DNA from: a virus
Strand: one strand, 5' to 3'
IMG/VR virus record: IMGVR_UViG_3300023174_000067
Coordinates: 62,001 to 126,000 of that record
DNA length: 64,000 nucleotides
The notes under the pieces are model-generated. The model was not told the origin of the DNA. It saw only the letters and a program-made list of their open reading frames with translations, and made no database searches. The translations under genes were made by a program, and so were the position numbers. Below, in pieces: positions 40,659-50,025 of this stretch. How positions within the stretch are numbered: position 1 is the stretch's first letter; every line of letters starts with the position of its first letter.

Positions 40659-41873
40659 ATGTCAAAAATTAATGTATTAGTATTACCAAGTGATAAAACA
40701 GGTGTTGGTAAATTTCGCTCTGTTGACCCTCACATCTTTCTTCAAAACATGTATCCCGATGACTTTCATGTGGATATAGATTACTCTCCTAACATTCAGG
40801 ACCCAAATTATTGGAAAAAATATCAAATAGTTCATATTCATCGTAATATAGGACAAGATTATGATAACTGTCCAAAAATATTACAATGGTTAAAATCTAT
40901 GGGTATTATAACTGTTGTTGATATTGATGATTATTGGATGCCAACTAAAGAACATCCTATCTACGAAATCATTAGAACCGCTAAGTTAAATGAAAAAATA
41001 ACGGCAAATTTAAAAGCCGCGGAATATGTAACCACAACTACATCTATATTTGCGGATGAGATAAAAAATTTAAATAAGAATGTTGTTATCTTTCCAAACG
41101 CGATAAATCCAAATGAACCACAATTTAAAGAACCAACACTACCAAGTGATAAATTAAGAATTGGGTGGTTAGGAGGTTCTTCTCACTTACATGATTTGAT
41201 GTTGATGGAACAATCCATGTCAAAATTAAGTAATGAAAGAAATGATTTACAATTTGTATTATGTGGTTTTGATACTAGAGGTACAATTACTGAAATTAAT
41301 CAAGAAACAGGAGAACAAAAACAAAGAGCTATTAAACCCGAAGAAACTGTTTGGGTTAAATATGAACAAATTGTTACCGATGGTTATTATGGATTATCTG
41401 ATGATTATATAAAACATTTAAAAAAATATAAAGAAGAAGAATATAATAACGAAGAAAACGAATTATATCGTAGAGTTTGGACAAGACCTGTTACATCATA
41501 CGCTAAAAATTATTCAAAATTCGATGTATCTTTAGCCCCAATTAAAAATCATATCTTTAACAGAGTTAAATCTCAATTAAAAGTAATTGAGGCTGGTTTC
41601 TATAAGAAAGCAATAATTGCTTCAGATATTGGTCCATATACTATTGATTTAAATCATGCATTAAAAAATGGTAATTTTACTGATGGTAATGCATTATTGG
41701 TTGATGAAAATAGAAATCATAGTGATTGGTATAAATTTATAAAAAAATTAAACGATAATAGAAATTTTGCCGTAGATTTGGGTGAAAGATTATATGAAAC
41801 AGTTAAAGATAGATACGATTTAAATGTCGTTACTAAAGCTAGAGCAGAATGGTACAAATCACTTATAAAATAA
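40659..41873 (+). CDS. glycosyltransferase, GT-B fold (GT4-like)
   Basis: A 404-residue protein. The N-terminal lobe starts INVLVLPSDKTGVGKFRS and contains IVHIHRNIG and TVVDIDDYWMP. The C-terminal lobe has LRIGWLGGSSHLHDL, FDVSLAPIKNHIFNRVKSQLKVIEAG (the usual E-containing nucleotide-sugar loop), ASDIGPY and GNALLVDEN. This is the GT4 layout for retaining transferases using NDP-sugars. It opens the second sugar cluster of the plus strand. Acceptor unknown; may build virion glycans or a surface/nucleic-acid modification. Confidence 0.75.
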   Translation: MSKINVLVLPSDKTGVGKFRSVDPHIFLQNMYPDDFHVDIDYSPNIQDPNYWKKYQIVHIHRNIGQDYDNCPKILQWLKSMGIITVVDIDDYWMPTKEHPIYEIIRTAKLNEKITANLKAAEYVTTTTSIFADEIKNLNKNVVIFPNAINPNEPQFKEPTLPSDKLRIGWLGGSSHLHDLMLMEQSMSKLSNERNDLQFVLCGFDTRGTITEINQETGEQKQRAIKPEETVWVKYEQIVTDGYYGLSDDYIKHLKKYKEEEYNNEENELYRRVWTRPVTSYAKNYSKFDVSLAPIKNHIFNRVKSQLKVIEAGFYKKAIIASDIGPYTIDLNHALKNGNFTDGNALLVDENRNHSDWYKFIKKLNDNRNFAVDLGERLYETVKDRYDLNVVTKARAEWYKSLIK

Positions 41874-41877
41874 TTTT

Positions 41878-42582
41878 ATGATAAAAATACCCTTAACAAA
41901 AATTTTATTTTTGGATATTGAAACAGTTGGTGGTTGTAAAAACTACGAAGATTGTAAAAAAAACAATCCTAAAGTTGCTGACCAGTATATTAAATATATT
42001 GATTGGTTTCAGAAAAGATTTCCTGAAGACTCGGAATTATCTTTAGATGAGATTTTTGTTAGAAGGGCGGCACTAGTTCCTGAGTTTGCAAAAATAGTTT
42101 GTGTAAGCGTTGCATTTGTAACTGATAAAGAAGAAGTTAAAACACAAACATTCTCAGGTGACGATGAAAAACAATTACTTAAAGATTGTCAAAAATTATT
42201 AGATAGATGTGGAAAATTAGATTTCTTCTTATGTGGACATAATTTGAAAAATTTTGATATCCCAATGTTAGCAAAAAGAATGATTATCAATGGACTTATG
42301 CCACCGTCAATACTTCCAAGTTATGATACAAAGCCTTGGGAAATCAAAGCAATAGATACTAAAGAAATTTGGCAATACGGAGCATATACATCAATTGGTT
42401 CGTTAGATTTACTTTGTACTACAATGGATATTCCAACACCAAAAGACGGAGATGTAACTGGAGATAAGGTTCATCAAGCTTATTGGGAAGAAAATAAATT
42501 AAAAGAGATATCAGAATATTGTGAAAAAGATGTTCACGTACTAATTGATATTATTAAAAAATTAAAAAACTTAGAAATATGA
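41878..42582 (+). CDS. DEDD-family 3'-5' exonuclease
   Basis: 234 residues. KILFLDIETVGG (Asp13, Glu15) is Exo I. FFLCGHNLKNFDIPMLAKR supplies the second Asp, and SEYCEKDVHVLIDI gives the YxxxD form of Exo III. It matches the DnaQ/PolB-like exonuclease superfamily (DNA_pol_B_exo2 type) without a polymerase. It probably trims DNA or RNA ends in replication or repair. Its stop overlaps the dUTPase ATG by 4 nt (ATGA), so the two are coupled. Confidence 0.75.
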   Translation: MIKIPLTKILFLDIETVGGCKNYEDCKKNNPKVADQYIKYIDWFQKRFPEDSELSLDEIFVRRAALVPEFAKIVCVSVAFVTDKEEVKTQTFSGDDEKQLLKDCQKLLDRCGKLDFFLCGHNLKNFDIPMLAKRMIINGLMPPSILPSYDTKPWEIKAIDTKEIWQYGAYTSIGSLDLLCTTMDIPTPKDGDVTGDKVHQAYWEENKLKEISEYCEKDVHVLIDIIKKLKNLEI

Positions 42583-43172
42583 TGGATACAAATGACTTTG
42601 ACTATTTGTTAAATGATATGGAAGACGATATCAGTAACGAAAGATTAAAAGAGATGATGGAAAATTTAGGGGTTGATTTGGATGAAATGGAAAGAAAGTT
42701 CGCAGATTTTCACCCAAGAAGAGAATTAAGATATGAAAAAATATCTGAGGATGCTGTTGACCCTAAATACAATTATCCTTCAGATTCAGGGTTTGATTTA
42801 TACTCAACTCAAGATTTAGAAATAGGACCTTTTGGTAGAATTTTAGTCCCAACAGGATTAAAATTTGATATACCTGATGGTACTGAAATTCAAGTAAGAC
42901 CTAAAAGTGGTTTAGCAATTAAACAAGGATTAACCGTTTTAAATACACCTGGAACCGTAGATTCAGGATACAACGGAGAAGTACAGGTTATTGTTTTCAA
43001 TACTAATAATTATTCTGTAACAATACCAAAAGGTATGAAGGTAGCTCAGGCAGTTTTATGTCCCGTTGTTAACGGAGATTGGGTTGAACTAATAAACGTA
43101 AAATCTGTAGACGAAAAAGATAGAGGTGATAATGGATTTGGTTCTACAGGTATTTTTGATTTACTTAAATAA
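42579..43172 (+). CDS. dUTPase (dUTP diphosphatase)
   Basis: 197 residues. The five trimeric-dUTPase motifs are present: SGFDLYS (70-76), a PTGL strand, RPKSGLAIKQGLTV, GTVDSGYNGEVQV, and near the C-terminus DRGDNGFGSTG, the P-loop-like motif 5. The reaction is dUTP to dUMP plus pyrophosphate, which keeps uracil out of phage DNA and feeds thymidylate synthesis. The first ~60 residues are an extra acidic helical region not in standard dUTPases. ATG overlaps the exonuclease stop by 4 nt. Confidence 0.92.
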   Translation: MMDTNDFDYLLNDMEDDISNERLKEMMENLGVDLDEMERKFADFHPRRELRYEKISEDAVDPKYNYPSDSGFDLYSTQDLEIGPFGRILVPTGLKFDIPDGTEIQVRPKSGLAIKQGLTVLNTPGTVDSGYNGEVQVIVFNTNNYSVTIPKGMKVAQAVLCPVVNGDWVELINVKSVDEKDRGDNGFGSTGIFDLLK

Positions 43173-43175
43173 TTT

Positions 43176-43721
43176 ATGAAAAAAATTTTTATTGACGGTG
43201 GAGCCAGAGTTGGTGAAACTATCGAACTACTATTAAACCATAGAGAAGATTTAAAAGGTTGTGATGTTTATTTTTTCGAATGTAATGAGGCTCATCATGA
43301 AACATTATTAGATATAAAAGAAAATAATAAAGATTATAATTTTTTTGTTAGAACAGAAGCTCTGTGGGATAAAGAAGATATTATGGATTTTTATATCTCA
43401 GTTGACCAATGGGGGGACTTAGGATGTACTTTAGACCCAACAAAAAGAGAAAAATTAGATTTAGATAACCCTAAACAAGTAAAAACTATTAGATTTTCTG
43501 ATTTTTTAAATCAATTTTCAGATGATGACTATATTATAGTTAAATTAGACATTGAAGGTGCGGAATATAATGTTGTTAGTGATTTATTATCATCAGGTAC
43601 TATAAATAAAATAAATGAGATTTATATTGAATGGCACGATGGATTTTTTAATAAAAATTCAACTCAACTTAAACACGAATTATCTAAATTAGATATAATA
43701 GTTAATAATAATTGGATGTAA
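43176..43721 (+). CDS. FkbM-family methyltransferase
   Basis: 181 residues. KKIFIDGGARVGETIELLL is the SAM-binding motif I; YFFECNEAHHE is motif II; TIRFSDFLNQF and then YIIVKLDIEGAEYNVV are the FkbM hallmarks, with a C-terminal strand pair. FkbM enzymes O-methylate sugars and antibiotics. Between dUTPase and a run of transferases, it probably methylates a glycan unit. No N-terminal membrane anchor. Confidence 0.78.
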   Translation: MKKIFIDGGARVGETIELLLNHREDLKGCDVYFFECNEAHHETLLDIKENNKDYNFFVRTEALWDKEDIMDFYISVDQWGDLGCTLDPTKREKLDLDNPKQVKTIRFSDFLNQFSDDDYIIVKLDIEGAEYNVVSDLLSSGTINKINEIYIEWHDGFFNKNSTQLKHELSKLDIIVNNNWM

Positions 43722-43724
43722 CGT

Positions 43725-44558
43725 ATGGAAAAAATAGATGTTTGTATAAATGTTTTTGGTAAACCATGGCAAACCTTATGCACATTAAAAAGTTTAATGA
43801 AACATAGTGGTTATTTAATCGATAAAATTTTTCTTATTAAAGAAAAAGAACAACCTTATAATGAAAATATTGATTGGATTTTTGATTATTTTGATAATGT
43901 AATAATATACACACCAAACAATTATATATTCACTAAGTTTCACACAAATAATTTTGATGAATCTGATAGACATTCTGTTAGATATCAATATGGTATTGAA
44001 AAAAGTGATAAAAAATTCATATTCATCACACATAATGATGTGTTGTATACTGGAGATATTATTGGTAACATGTTACTGAATATTAAAGATTCCGCAGGAA
44101 TTGGAGAAATAGGACAATGTTGGAATTGCCCTGCTAAACAAGAAGGACTCTGTAGTGGTGAAAAATTTTATGATTGGAACCCAACAATTGACGAAGTATT
44201 AAATTTGAAACTTCCTCACATAAGAACAGGGTTACATAATATTGATAGAGAAAACCCAAAGCCAATGCCTGAATGTAGACTTAATGAATGGGCGTGTTTA
44301 ATTAACAGAGAAATAAATAATAAAGAAACATTCCCTAATAATAATACACCATTTTTTGGCGTTTATGGATTAGATTTAGGTGACCCTTGGTTTAAAAGTC
44401 TACACTTAAAAGGTTATAAGTTTACAGACTATCGAGAAAACTTCAAACACTCATATTGGTCCCCATTAGATGGGGGATATCCAACACAATTAAATCTGGA
44501 TATTTATAAAATTGCTGAAGAAAACGCTAAAAAATATTACGAAAATAATTTTAAATAA
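43725..44558 (+). CDS. putative GT-A glycosyltransferase
   Basis: 277 residues. The fold looks like GT2-type: VCINVFGKPWQTLCTLKSLM, a KIFLIKEKEQPYN strand, FIFITHNDVLYTGDI (HND in the place of DxD), and a Cys/Trp-rich central loop (IGQCWNCPAKQEGLC). The C-terminal half has FFGVYGLDLGDPWF, the acceptor side. Sits 3 nt after the FkbM gene and abuts the next transferase. Donor and acceptor unknown. Confidence 0.62.
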   Translation: MEKIDVCINVFGKPWQTLCTLKSLMKHSGYLIDKIFLIKEKEQPYNENIDWIFDYFDNVIIYTPNNYIFTKFHTNNFDESDRHSVRYQYGIEKSDKKFIFITHNDVLYTGDIIGNMLLNIKDSAGIGEIGQCWNCPAKQEGLCSGEKFYDWNPTIDEVLNLKLPHIRTGLHNIDRENPKPMPECRLNEWACLINREINNKETFPNNNTPFFGVYGLDLGDPWFKSLHLKGYKFTDYRENFKHSYWSPLDGGYPTQLNLDIYKIAEENAKKYYENNFK

Positions 44559-46094
44559 ATGATAACAGTTATATATTCAACTCATAAAGACCAAGAGTAC
44601 AATAAAAATTTTAAAGATAAAATATCTAAGACAATTGGTATAAAAGATTTCCAAATATTGGAGTATGTTAATATGAACCAATATAGTTTGGCTGAAGTTT
44701 ATAATAAAGGTATTAAAGAATCAATATTTGATGTTATTGTGTGTTGTCATAATGATATCAAATTAGAAAATGGTTGGGGTAAAAAATTACTACGTGATTT
44801 TGAAAATAACCCTGACTACGGAATAATTGGTAAAGCAGGGTCTTGTTATTTTCCAGAATCAGGGATTTATTGGGAAAGAATGAATTTAACAATGGTTGGT
44901 CAAGTTTATCATCATCCTATAGGTCAAAATAAGTGGTTAAACAAATATTCGGCCAAATTACCTTTTTTAATTCCTGTAGTAACAATAGATGGATTGTTTA
45001 TTTCATTTGATAAAACCAAAATAAAACACACATTTGACGAAACAATTGGTAGATTTCATTTTTATGACCATCTATTTTGTTTACCGAATTATTTGGATGG
45101 AGTTAAGATTGGTGTTACCAGTTCTTTTGATATTACCCACGAATCAGTAGGACAACCCAATCAAGAATTTTGGGAGAGTAAAGATAAATTTATTGAAAAA
45201 TGGGGAAGTCATTTACCATTAGATTTAAAACCAAAAGAGATATTTGTTGAACAGATAAAGGAAATTAAATTAAAAAACATAAAAAAGGTTGCGGTTATAA
45301 TACCAACAAAAGGAAAAACAAATATCTTATTCAACTGTTTAAATTCTTTTATTGATAATTGTAACTTCAACACTTATGAGATATTTGTTGCGGATACAGG
45401 CTCATCTGACGATGAAAAAACACAAATAAAAGAATTCATTTCCTCAAATACAGATAAAGTTAAAATAAATTTAATTGAATATGATTACTATAATTTTGCA
45501 AAAATCAATAATGATGTTGTAAAAAATTATATAAAGGATGATTTTGAATTTTTATTATTTTGTAATAATGATGTTAAATTATTAAATAACGTTATTTACG
45601 AAATGACAAACATCTTCAAAGAAAATAAAAATACAGGTACCGTAGGGGCTAGATTGTTTTTTGAAAATAATACAGTGCAACATGATAGTATCATTATGAT
45701 TTTAGAAAAAACTAAAGACCGTGGTAATACTTTACACGTTACCCATGATAATTTACAATCATATTACAAATACACAACAAACACTAAAGAAGTTCTTGGT
45801 AGTACGGGTGCTTTACTTATGATACGTAAAAATTTATTCATTAAATGTGATATGTTTAATGAAAATTATACTAATTGTTTTGAAGATGTTGAATTAAATT
45901 TAAAATGTCTTATATTAGGATATAAGAATTACCTTTCGGGTAAATCGGTGGCATATCACTATGAATCATTAACGAGGAAGGAAGACCCCGATAATATAAA
46001 AAAATTAAATGAAGATTATAGTAATAATTTACTTCCATTTATTAATATGAATTTTGATAAATTAAAAGATAAAATGTTATATAATATAAAATAA
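44559..46094 (+). CDS. two-domain GT2-type glycosyltransferase
   Basis: 511 residues. N-terminal half (1-225): VIYSTHKDQEYNKNF, IVCCHNDIKLENGWGKKL, then TIDGLFISFDKTKI and FHFYDHLFCL, a Glyco_tranf_2_5-type pattern. C-terminal half (245-511): KVAVIIPTKGKTNILFNCL, EIFVADTGSSDDEKTQIK, FLLFCNNDVKLLNNV, STGALLMIRKNLF and CFEDVELNLK, a standard GT2 with DxD-like NND and ED base. Two active sites in one chain point to a repeated disaccharide or two successive transfers. Confidence 0.78.
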   Translation: MITVIYSTHKDQEYNKNFKDKISKTIGIKDFQILEYVNMNQYSLAEVYNKGIKESIFDVIVCCHNDIKLENGWGKKLLRDFENNPDYGIIGKAGSCYFPESGIYWERMNLTMVGQVYHHPIGQNKWLNKYSAKLPFLIPVVTIDGLFISFDKTKIKHTFDETIGRFHFYDHLFCLPNYLDGVKIGVTSSFDITHESVGQPNQEFWESKDKFIEKWGSHLPLDLKPKEIFVEQIKEIKLKNIKKVAVIIPTKGKTNILFNCLNSFIDNCNFNTYEIFVADTGSSDDEKTQIKEFISSNTDKVKINLIEYDYYNFAKINNDVVKNYIKDDFEFLLFCNNDVKLLNNVIYEMTNIFKENKNTGTVGARLFFENNTVQHDSIIMILEKTKDRGNTLHVTHDNLQSYYKYTTNTKEVLGSTGALLMIRKNLFIKCDMFNENYTNCFEDVELNLKCLILGYKNYLSGKSVAYHYESLTRKEDPDNIKKLNEDYSNNLLPFINMNFDKLKDKMLYNIK

Positions 46095-46097
46095 ATT

Positions 46098-46763
46098 ATG
46101 ATTATAATAGCTACAAATAACGGTCATTTGTACCTTGAAAAACTTTTATTTGACTTTGAAAATTTCTTTATTAATAAAGAAATTTGTTTAATTGATACTG
46201 GTAGCACTGACGAAGAAAGTTTAAAATTTTTAGATAAAATTAAAAATAAAAAAATTTTTTCTAAATTATCTATACAAACTTTAGAAACACCATATAAAGG
46301 ATATGATAGCGGAGCCTATATTTACGCAATGAAAAATATAAATTCTGATAAATATTATTTTATACAAGACTCAATTTCTATAAAAAACAAAGATTTTTTC
46401 GATGATATTGATAAAAAATTGAAGGATAACACAGTTGTTGGTATTATTTATTTTGATTCTAACTTTTATGATAATGAAGAACAAGTTAATTTTTGTAGTA
46501 ATAAATTTGGAGTCAAAGATTTTGATTTAGGTATTTTTGGACCAATGTTTGCAATAACTAAAAATGATGTAAATAAAATAATTCAAGATTTGAATTATTT
46601 CCCATCAAATAAAAATGAACAATGTGCAATGGAAAGATGTTGGCCAGCACTTTTTAAAAGTAAAGATATTCAAGTTGAATTTTTAGACGGGAATCATAAT
46701 AATAGAATATTTGAAACAAACGGATATAAATACCTCAATAAACAATTCGCAAACAGAATTTAA
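46098..46763 (+). CDS. small GT-A-type glycosyltransferase
   Basis: 221 residues, starts IIIATNNGHLYLEKLLFDF. EICLIDTGSTDEESLKFLD and YYFIQDSISIKNKDF (QDS at the DxD position) fit a short GT2-like fold. GYDSGAYIYAMKNI and FGPMFAITKNDVNKI follow. The usual C-terminal base region is reduced. It could be a transferase with shortened acceptor domain. Gaps of 3 nt on both sides. Confidence 0.55.
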   Translation: MIIIATNNGHLYLEKLLFDFENFFINKEICLIDTGSTDEESLKFLDKIKNKKIFSKLSIQTLETPYKGYDSGAYIYAMKNINSDKYYFIQDSISIKNKDFFDDIDKKLKDNTVVGIIYFDSNFYDNEEQVNFCSNKFGVKDFDLGIFGPMFAITKNDVNKIIQDLNYFPSNKNEQCAMERCWPALFKSKDIQVEFLDGNHNNRIFETNGYKYLNKQFANRI

Positions 46764-46766
46764 AAA

Positions 46767-48140
46767 ATGATAAAATTAATAATCTTTGACCTTGATGGCG
46801 TTTTAGTTGATGCTAAGAATATTCACTACGAGGCGTTAAACGAGTCTCTTCCAGAAAAATACAGAATAACTTGGGATGAACATATTAGTAAGTATGATGG
46901 GTTGAAAACAAATCAGAAACTCGATATGTTAACTAAATACAAGGGTTTGGAAAAAGAAAAACATAGAGATATTTGGGAAAAAAAACAAATAATAACTTTA
47001 AATAAATTACAAAATTTAAACCAATCAGATGAACTTATAGAATGTATCAGTCAATTATCAAAAGACGGATTTAAAATTGCCTGTTGTTCAAATAGTGTAC
47101 GTAAAACTATAAATACGGTTCTATCTAAGTTAGGAATTATTGAATTTTTTGATTTAATATTATCCAATGAAGACGTAACTAATTCTAAACCTCACCCTGA
47201 AATTTATTGGAAATCAATATCAAATATGAAGGTTTTACCTGAAGAAACTCTAATTATTGAAGATTCTCCTACTGGATTATTATCCGCATTTAGAAGTAAT
47301 TCTTTAGTTATGAGAGTTACTTCACCTTCTGATATTACATATATTAAAATAAAAAATAGAATAAATAAAATAAATGAAGTCAAATATAATATGAAAAAAC
47401 CAAAATGGACTGACGAGTCTTTAAATGTATTAATACCTATGGCGGGTGCTGGTTCACGATTTGAAAAGGCGGGGTATTCGTTTCCTAAACCATTGATTGA
47501 TATTAATGGAGAACCAATGATTAAATTAGTAACTGAAAATTTAAATATGAATGCAAATTTTATTTATATTGTTCAAAAAAAACACAGGGAAATGTATAAT
47601 TTAGATACGTTATTAAATTTAATATCTAATAGATGTTATATTATTGAGGTCGATGGGATTACTGAAGGTGCTGCGTGTACCACTTTACTTGCCAAAACTT
47701 TAATAGATAATGATAGTCCATTAATTATGGCAAATTCCGACCAATTTGTTGAGTGGGATTCAAATGAGTTTATGTATAAAATGAATGAAAATAATTGTGA
47801 TGGAGGAATCGTTACTTTTAATTCAACTCATCCAAAATGGTCTTTTGTGAAATTAGATGACAATGGATTTGTTACAGAAGTTGCAGAAAAAAACCCAATA
47901 TCAGATATTGCAACTGTTGGAATTTATTTTTGGAAAAAAGGGTCAGATTACGTAAAATACGCTGAAAAAATGATTGAAAAAAATATAAGAATTAATAATG
48001 AATTTTATGTTTGCCCAGTTTTTAATCAAGCTATTGAAGATGGTAAAAAAATAATAACACACCAAATAGATAAAATGCTTGGATTGGGTACTCCCGAAGA
48101 TTTAAATAATTTTTTAAAAAACTATAACCATGGATATTAA
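46767..48140 (+). CDS. HAD phosphatase fused to sugar nucleotidyltransferase
   Basis: 457 residues. Residues 1-205 are a HAD domain of the beta-phosphoglucomutase type (IIFDLDGVLVDAKNIHYEAL, CCSNSVRKTINTV, SKPHPEIYW, IIEDSPTGLLSA). Residues about 213-457 are a nucleotidyltransferase: VLIPMAGAGSRFEKAGYSF, PKPLIDINGEPMI, IMANSDQFVEW, TVGIYFWKKGSD. The pair could isomerise or dephosphorylate a sugar phosphate and then activate a sugar-1-phosphate to an NDP-sugar, giving the cluster its own donor. It overlaps the next gene by 11 nt. Confidence 0.82.
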   Translation: MIKLIIFDLDGVLVDAKNIHYEALNESLPEKYRITWDEHISKYDGLKTNQKLDMLTKYKGLEKEKHRDIWEKKQIITLNKLQNLNQSDELIECISQLSKDGFKIACCSNSVRKTINTVLSKLGIIEFFDLILSNEDVTNSKPHPEIYWKSISNMKVLPEETLIIEDSPTGLLSAFRSNSLVMRVTSPSDITYIKIKNRINKINEVKYNMKKPKWTDESLNVLIPMAGAGSRFEKAGYSFPKPLIDINGEPMIKLVTENLNMNANFIYIVQKKHREMYNLDTLLNLISNRCYIIEVDGITEGAACTTLLAKTLIDNDSPLIMANSDQFVEWDSNEFMYKMNENNCDGGIVTFNSTHPKWSFVKLDDNGFVTEVAEKNPISDIATVGIYFWKKGSDYVKYAEKMIEKNIRINNEFYVCPVFNQAIEDGKKIITHQIDKMLGLGTPEDLNNFLKNYNHGY

Positions 48141-48825
48141 AAATTTAGAAATTACAGAAATTAAACAAAGTTTATTTGATAATTTTAATGAATTTATAAT
48201 GAGTTCGGATAAAAGAGTGTTTAATAAACTTATTGCAAGAACTTTATTATATAATGAAATAAAAGATATACCTGGAGACATTGTTGAATGTGGGGTATTT
48301 AAAGGGTCAGGTATGTTTACTTTTTTAAAACTAAAAAACATATTCAATCCTAATAGCTCAAAGAAAGTAATTGGATTTGATTTTTTTGATACTTCAGAAT
48401 TGTTACAAACACTAGAATTAAATAATGACAAAGAATCAATGTCGGCATTATTTAACGGCAGAAATTTTGAACATGACGAATCATATAAACTTTTTTTAGA
48501 AGATAAAATACTATCTTGCGGGTTTTCAAAGGATGATTTTTTATTAGTTCAAGGTGATATTACTAAAACAAGTAAAAATTTTTCAGACGAAAATCCAGGT
48601 TTAAAAATTTCATTATTATATATGGATTTAGATTTAGAAAAACCAACATATGACACATTAAATAATTTATGGGGTAATATGAGTAAAGGAGGTATTGTGG
48701 TGTTTGATGAATATGGTTACCATAAATGGAGTGAATCCAAAGGAGTTGATAAATTCATTGAGGAAAATAATTTAAAAATTATGGGTTTAAATTATTTTTG
48801 TCCGACAGCATATATTAAAAAATAA
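48130..48825 (+). CDS. TylF/macrocin-type O-methyltransferase
   Basis: 231 residues. DIPGDIVECGVFKGSGMFTF is the SAM motif of the TylF/MycF family. KKVIGFDFFDTSE, LVQGDITKT and LLYMDLDLEKPTYDTL give the acidic metal site, and GGIVVFDEYGYHKW follows. This family O-methylates a sugar hydroxyl. Overlap with the NTase gene suggests coupled translation and a shared product, a methylated sugar. Cytoplasmic. Confidence 0.8.
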   Translation: MDIKNLEITEIKQSLFDNFNEFIMSSDKRVFNKLIARTLLYNEIKDIPGDIVECGVFKGSGMFTFLKLKNIFNPNSSKKVIGFDFFDTSELLQTLELNNDKESMSALFNGRNFEHDESYKLFLEDKILSCGFSKDDFLLVQGDITKTSKNFSDENPGLKISLLYMDLDLEKPTYDTLNNLWGNMSKGGIVVFDEYGYHKWSESKGVDKFIEENNLKIMGLNYFCPTAYIKK

Positions 48826-48829
48826 TAGT

Positions 48830-49567
48830 ATGAAAAGAGTGGCAATATGTCTCAAAGGAGCGGTAAGTAAAATAGGTGGTACTCATGATAGATTTTATAA
48901 TAAAAATGATTTATATAGAATCGGAGAATATATTGATTATCTTGCAGTTGCGAAATCAATATATAAACATATTGTAGAACCGAATAAAGATTATACCTTT
49001 GATTTTTTCCTACATTCTTGGAATCTTGATTTGAAAGATAATTTAATAGAATTATATAATCCAAAAAAATTTTTGTTTGAGGATAATTCATTATATAATG
49101 AGGTTATTAGTTCAATAATCAGTAATCCAAACGATTTTGGGGGTGTTAGCGGCGGACTATCGACAAAAAAATCCATAGAATTAAAACATATTTACGAGAT
49201 AGAATCTAAAATAGAATACGATTTAGTAATAATTTACCGATATGATGTTTTACTATGGGTTGATATGTTATTAGATAACTATAATACCGACAAATACATT
49301 TATGTAAATGGGTGGGATGGGAGTAGAAACGCAGACTTTCATTTTGTCATGTCAAATGAAAATTCAAATAAATTTAAATATTTGTATGATTCTGTTAAAA
49401 TATACGATAATAAACATTTGTTTCATAATTGGATAAAAAATTATGTTTTAAATATAATAAAATGTGATTTATCTGAAGATGGAATTATTGCAGGTAAAGA
49501 CCAAGAACATATGCGAGTCATTGGTAATGATGCCAAATTAAATAATATACCACATAATTATAGATAA
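48830..49567 (+). CDS. putative glycosyltransferase-type protein, unassigned
   Basis: 245 residues, starting KRVAICLKGAVSKIGG, a GT-like Rossmann opening seen in several sugar-cluster proteins. DFFLHSWNLDLKDNLIELYN and YDLVIIYRYDVLLWVDML follow, with RYD where a metal site might lie, then INGWDGSR-type loop (YVNGWDGSRNADFHFVMS). I am not sure of the family. Position between the TylF-like and GDPD-like genes supports a role in the same glycan pathway. Confidence 0.5.
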   Translation: MKRVAICLKGAVSKIGGTHDRFYNKNDLYRIGEYIDYLAVAKSIYKHIVEPNKDYTFDFFLHSWNLDLKDNLIELYNPKKFLFEDNSLYNEVISSIISNPNDFGGVSGGLSTKKSIELKHIYEIESKIEYDLVIIYRYDVLLWVDMLLDNYNTDKYIYVNGWDGSRNADFHFVMSNENSNKFKYLYDSVKIYDNKHLFHNWIKNYVLNIIKCDLSEDGIIAGKDQEHMRVIGNDAKLNNIPHNYR

Positions 49568-49573
49568 ATTTAA

Positions 49574-50014
49574 ATGATTTTAATATCTCACAGAGGAAAT
49601 ACACAGGGTCGTTTGGAATTATATGAAAATCAACCTATCTACATTGATAAAGCAATATCCGAAGGGTTTGATGTTGAAATTGATGTTTGGTACATGAACG
49701 ATACGTTATGGTTAGGTCACGATAAGGCAGACTATGATGTTGATTTTAGATGGTTTAGGGACAGGATAACCAAACTTTGGATTCACTGTAAAAATATTGA
49801 GTCTGTCGAATTCTTTTCAACAGACTCGTATAACTACAATTACTTCTGGCATCAGGAAGATACGTTAACATTAACATCACATAAATACATTTGGGTATTT
49901 CCTGGTAAACAACCAGTCAAAAATAGTATTGCCGTGATGCCAGAATTATTTAATGATAATGTCGATAATTGTATAGGTATATGTTCAGATTTTATTAAAA
50001 ATTATAAATCTTAA
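49574..50014 (+). CDS. GDPD-like (glycerophosphodiesterase family) protein
   Basis: 146 residues. LISHRGNTQGRLELYENQP, AISEGFDVEIDVWYMNDTLW and LGHDKADYDVDF match the N-terminal half of GDPD-type TIM barrels, including the HRGN, ENQP, ExDVW and GHD motifs that bind metal and substrate. The family is normally 230-300 residues, so this copy is short and may lack part of the barrel. It could cleave a glycerophosphate-linked glycan or be a remnant. Confidence 0.68.
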   Translation: MILISHRGNTQGRLELYENQPIYIDKAISEGFDVEIDVWYMNDTLWLGHDKADYDVDFRWFRDRITKLWIHCKNIESVEFFSTDSYNYNYFWHQEDTLTLTSHKYIWVFPGKQPVKNSIAVMPELFNDNVDNCIGICSDFIKNYKS

Positions 50015-50025
50015 AAAATAAAAAT

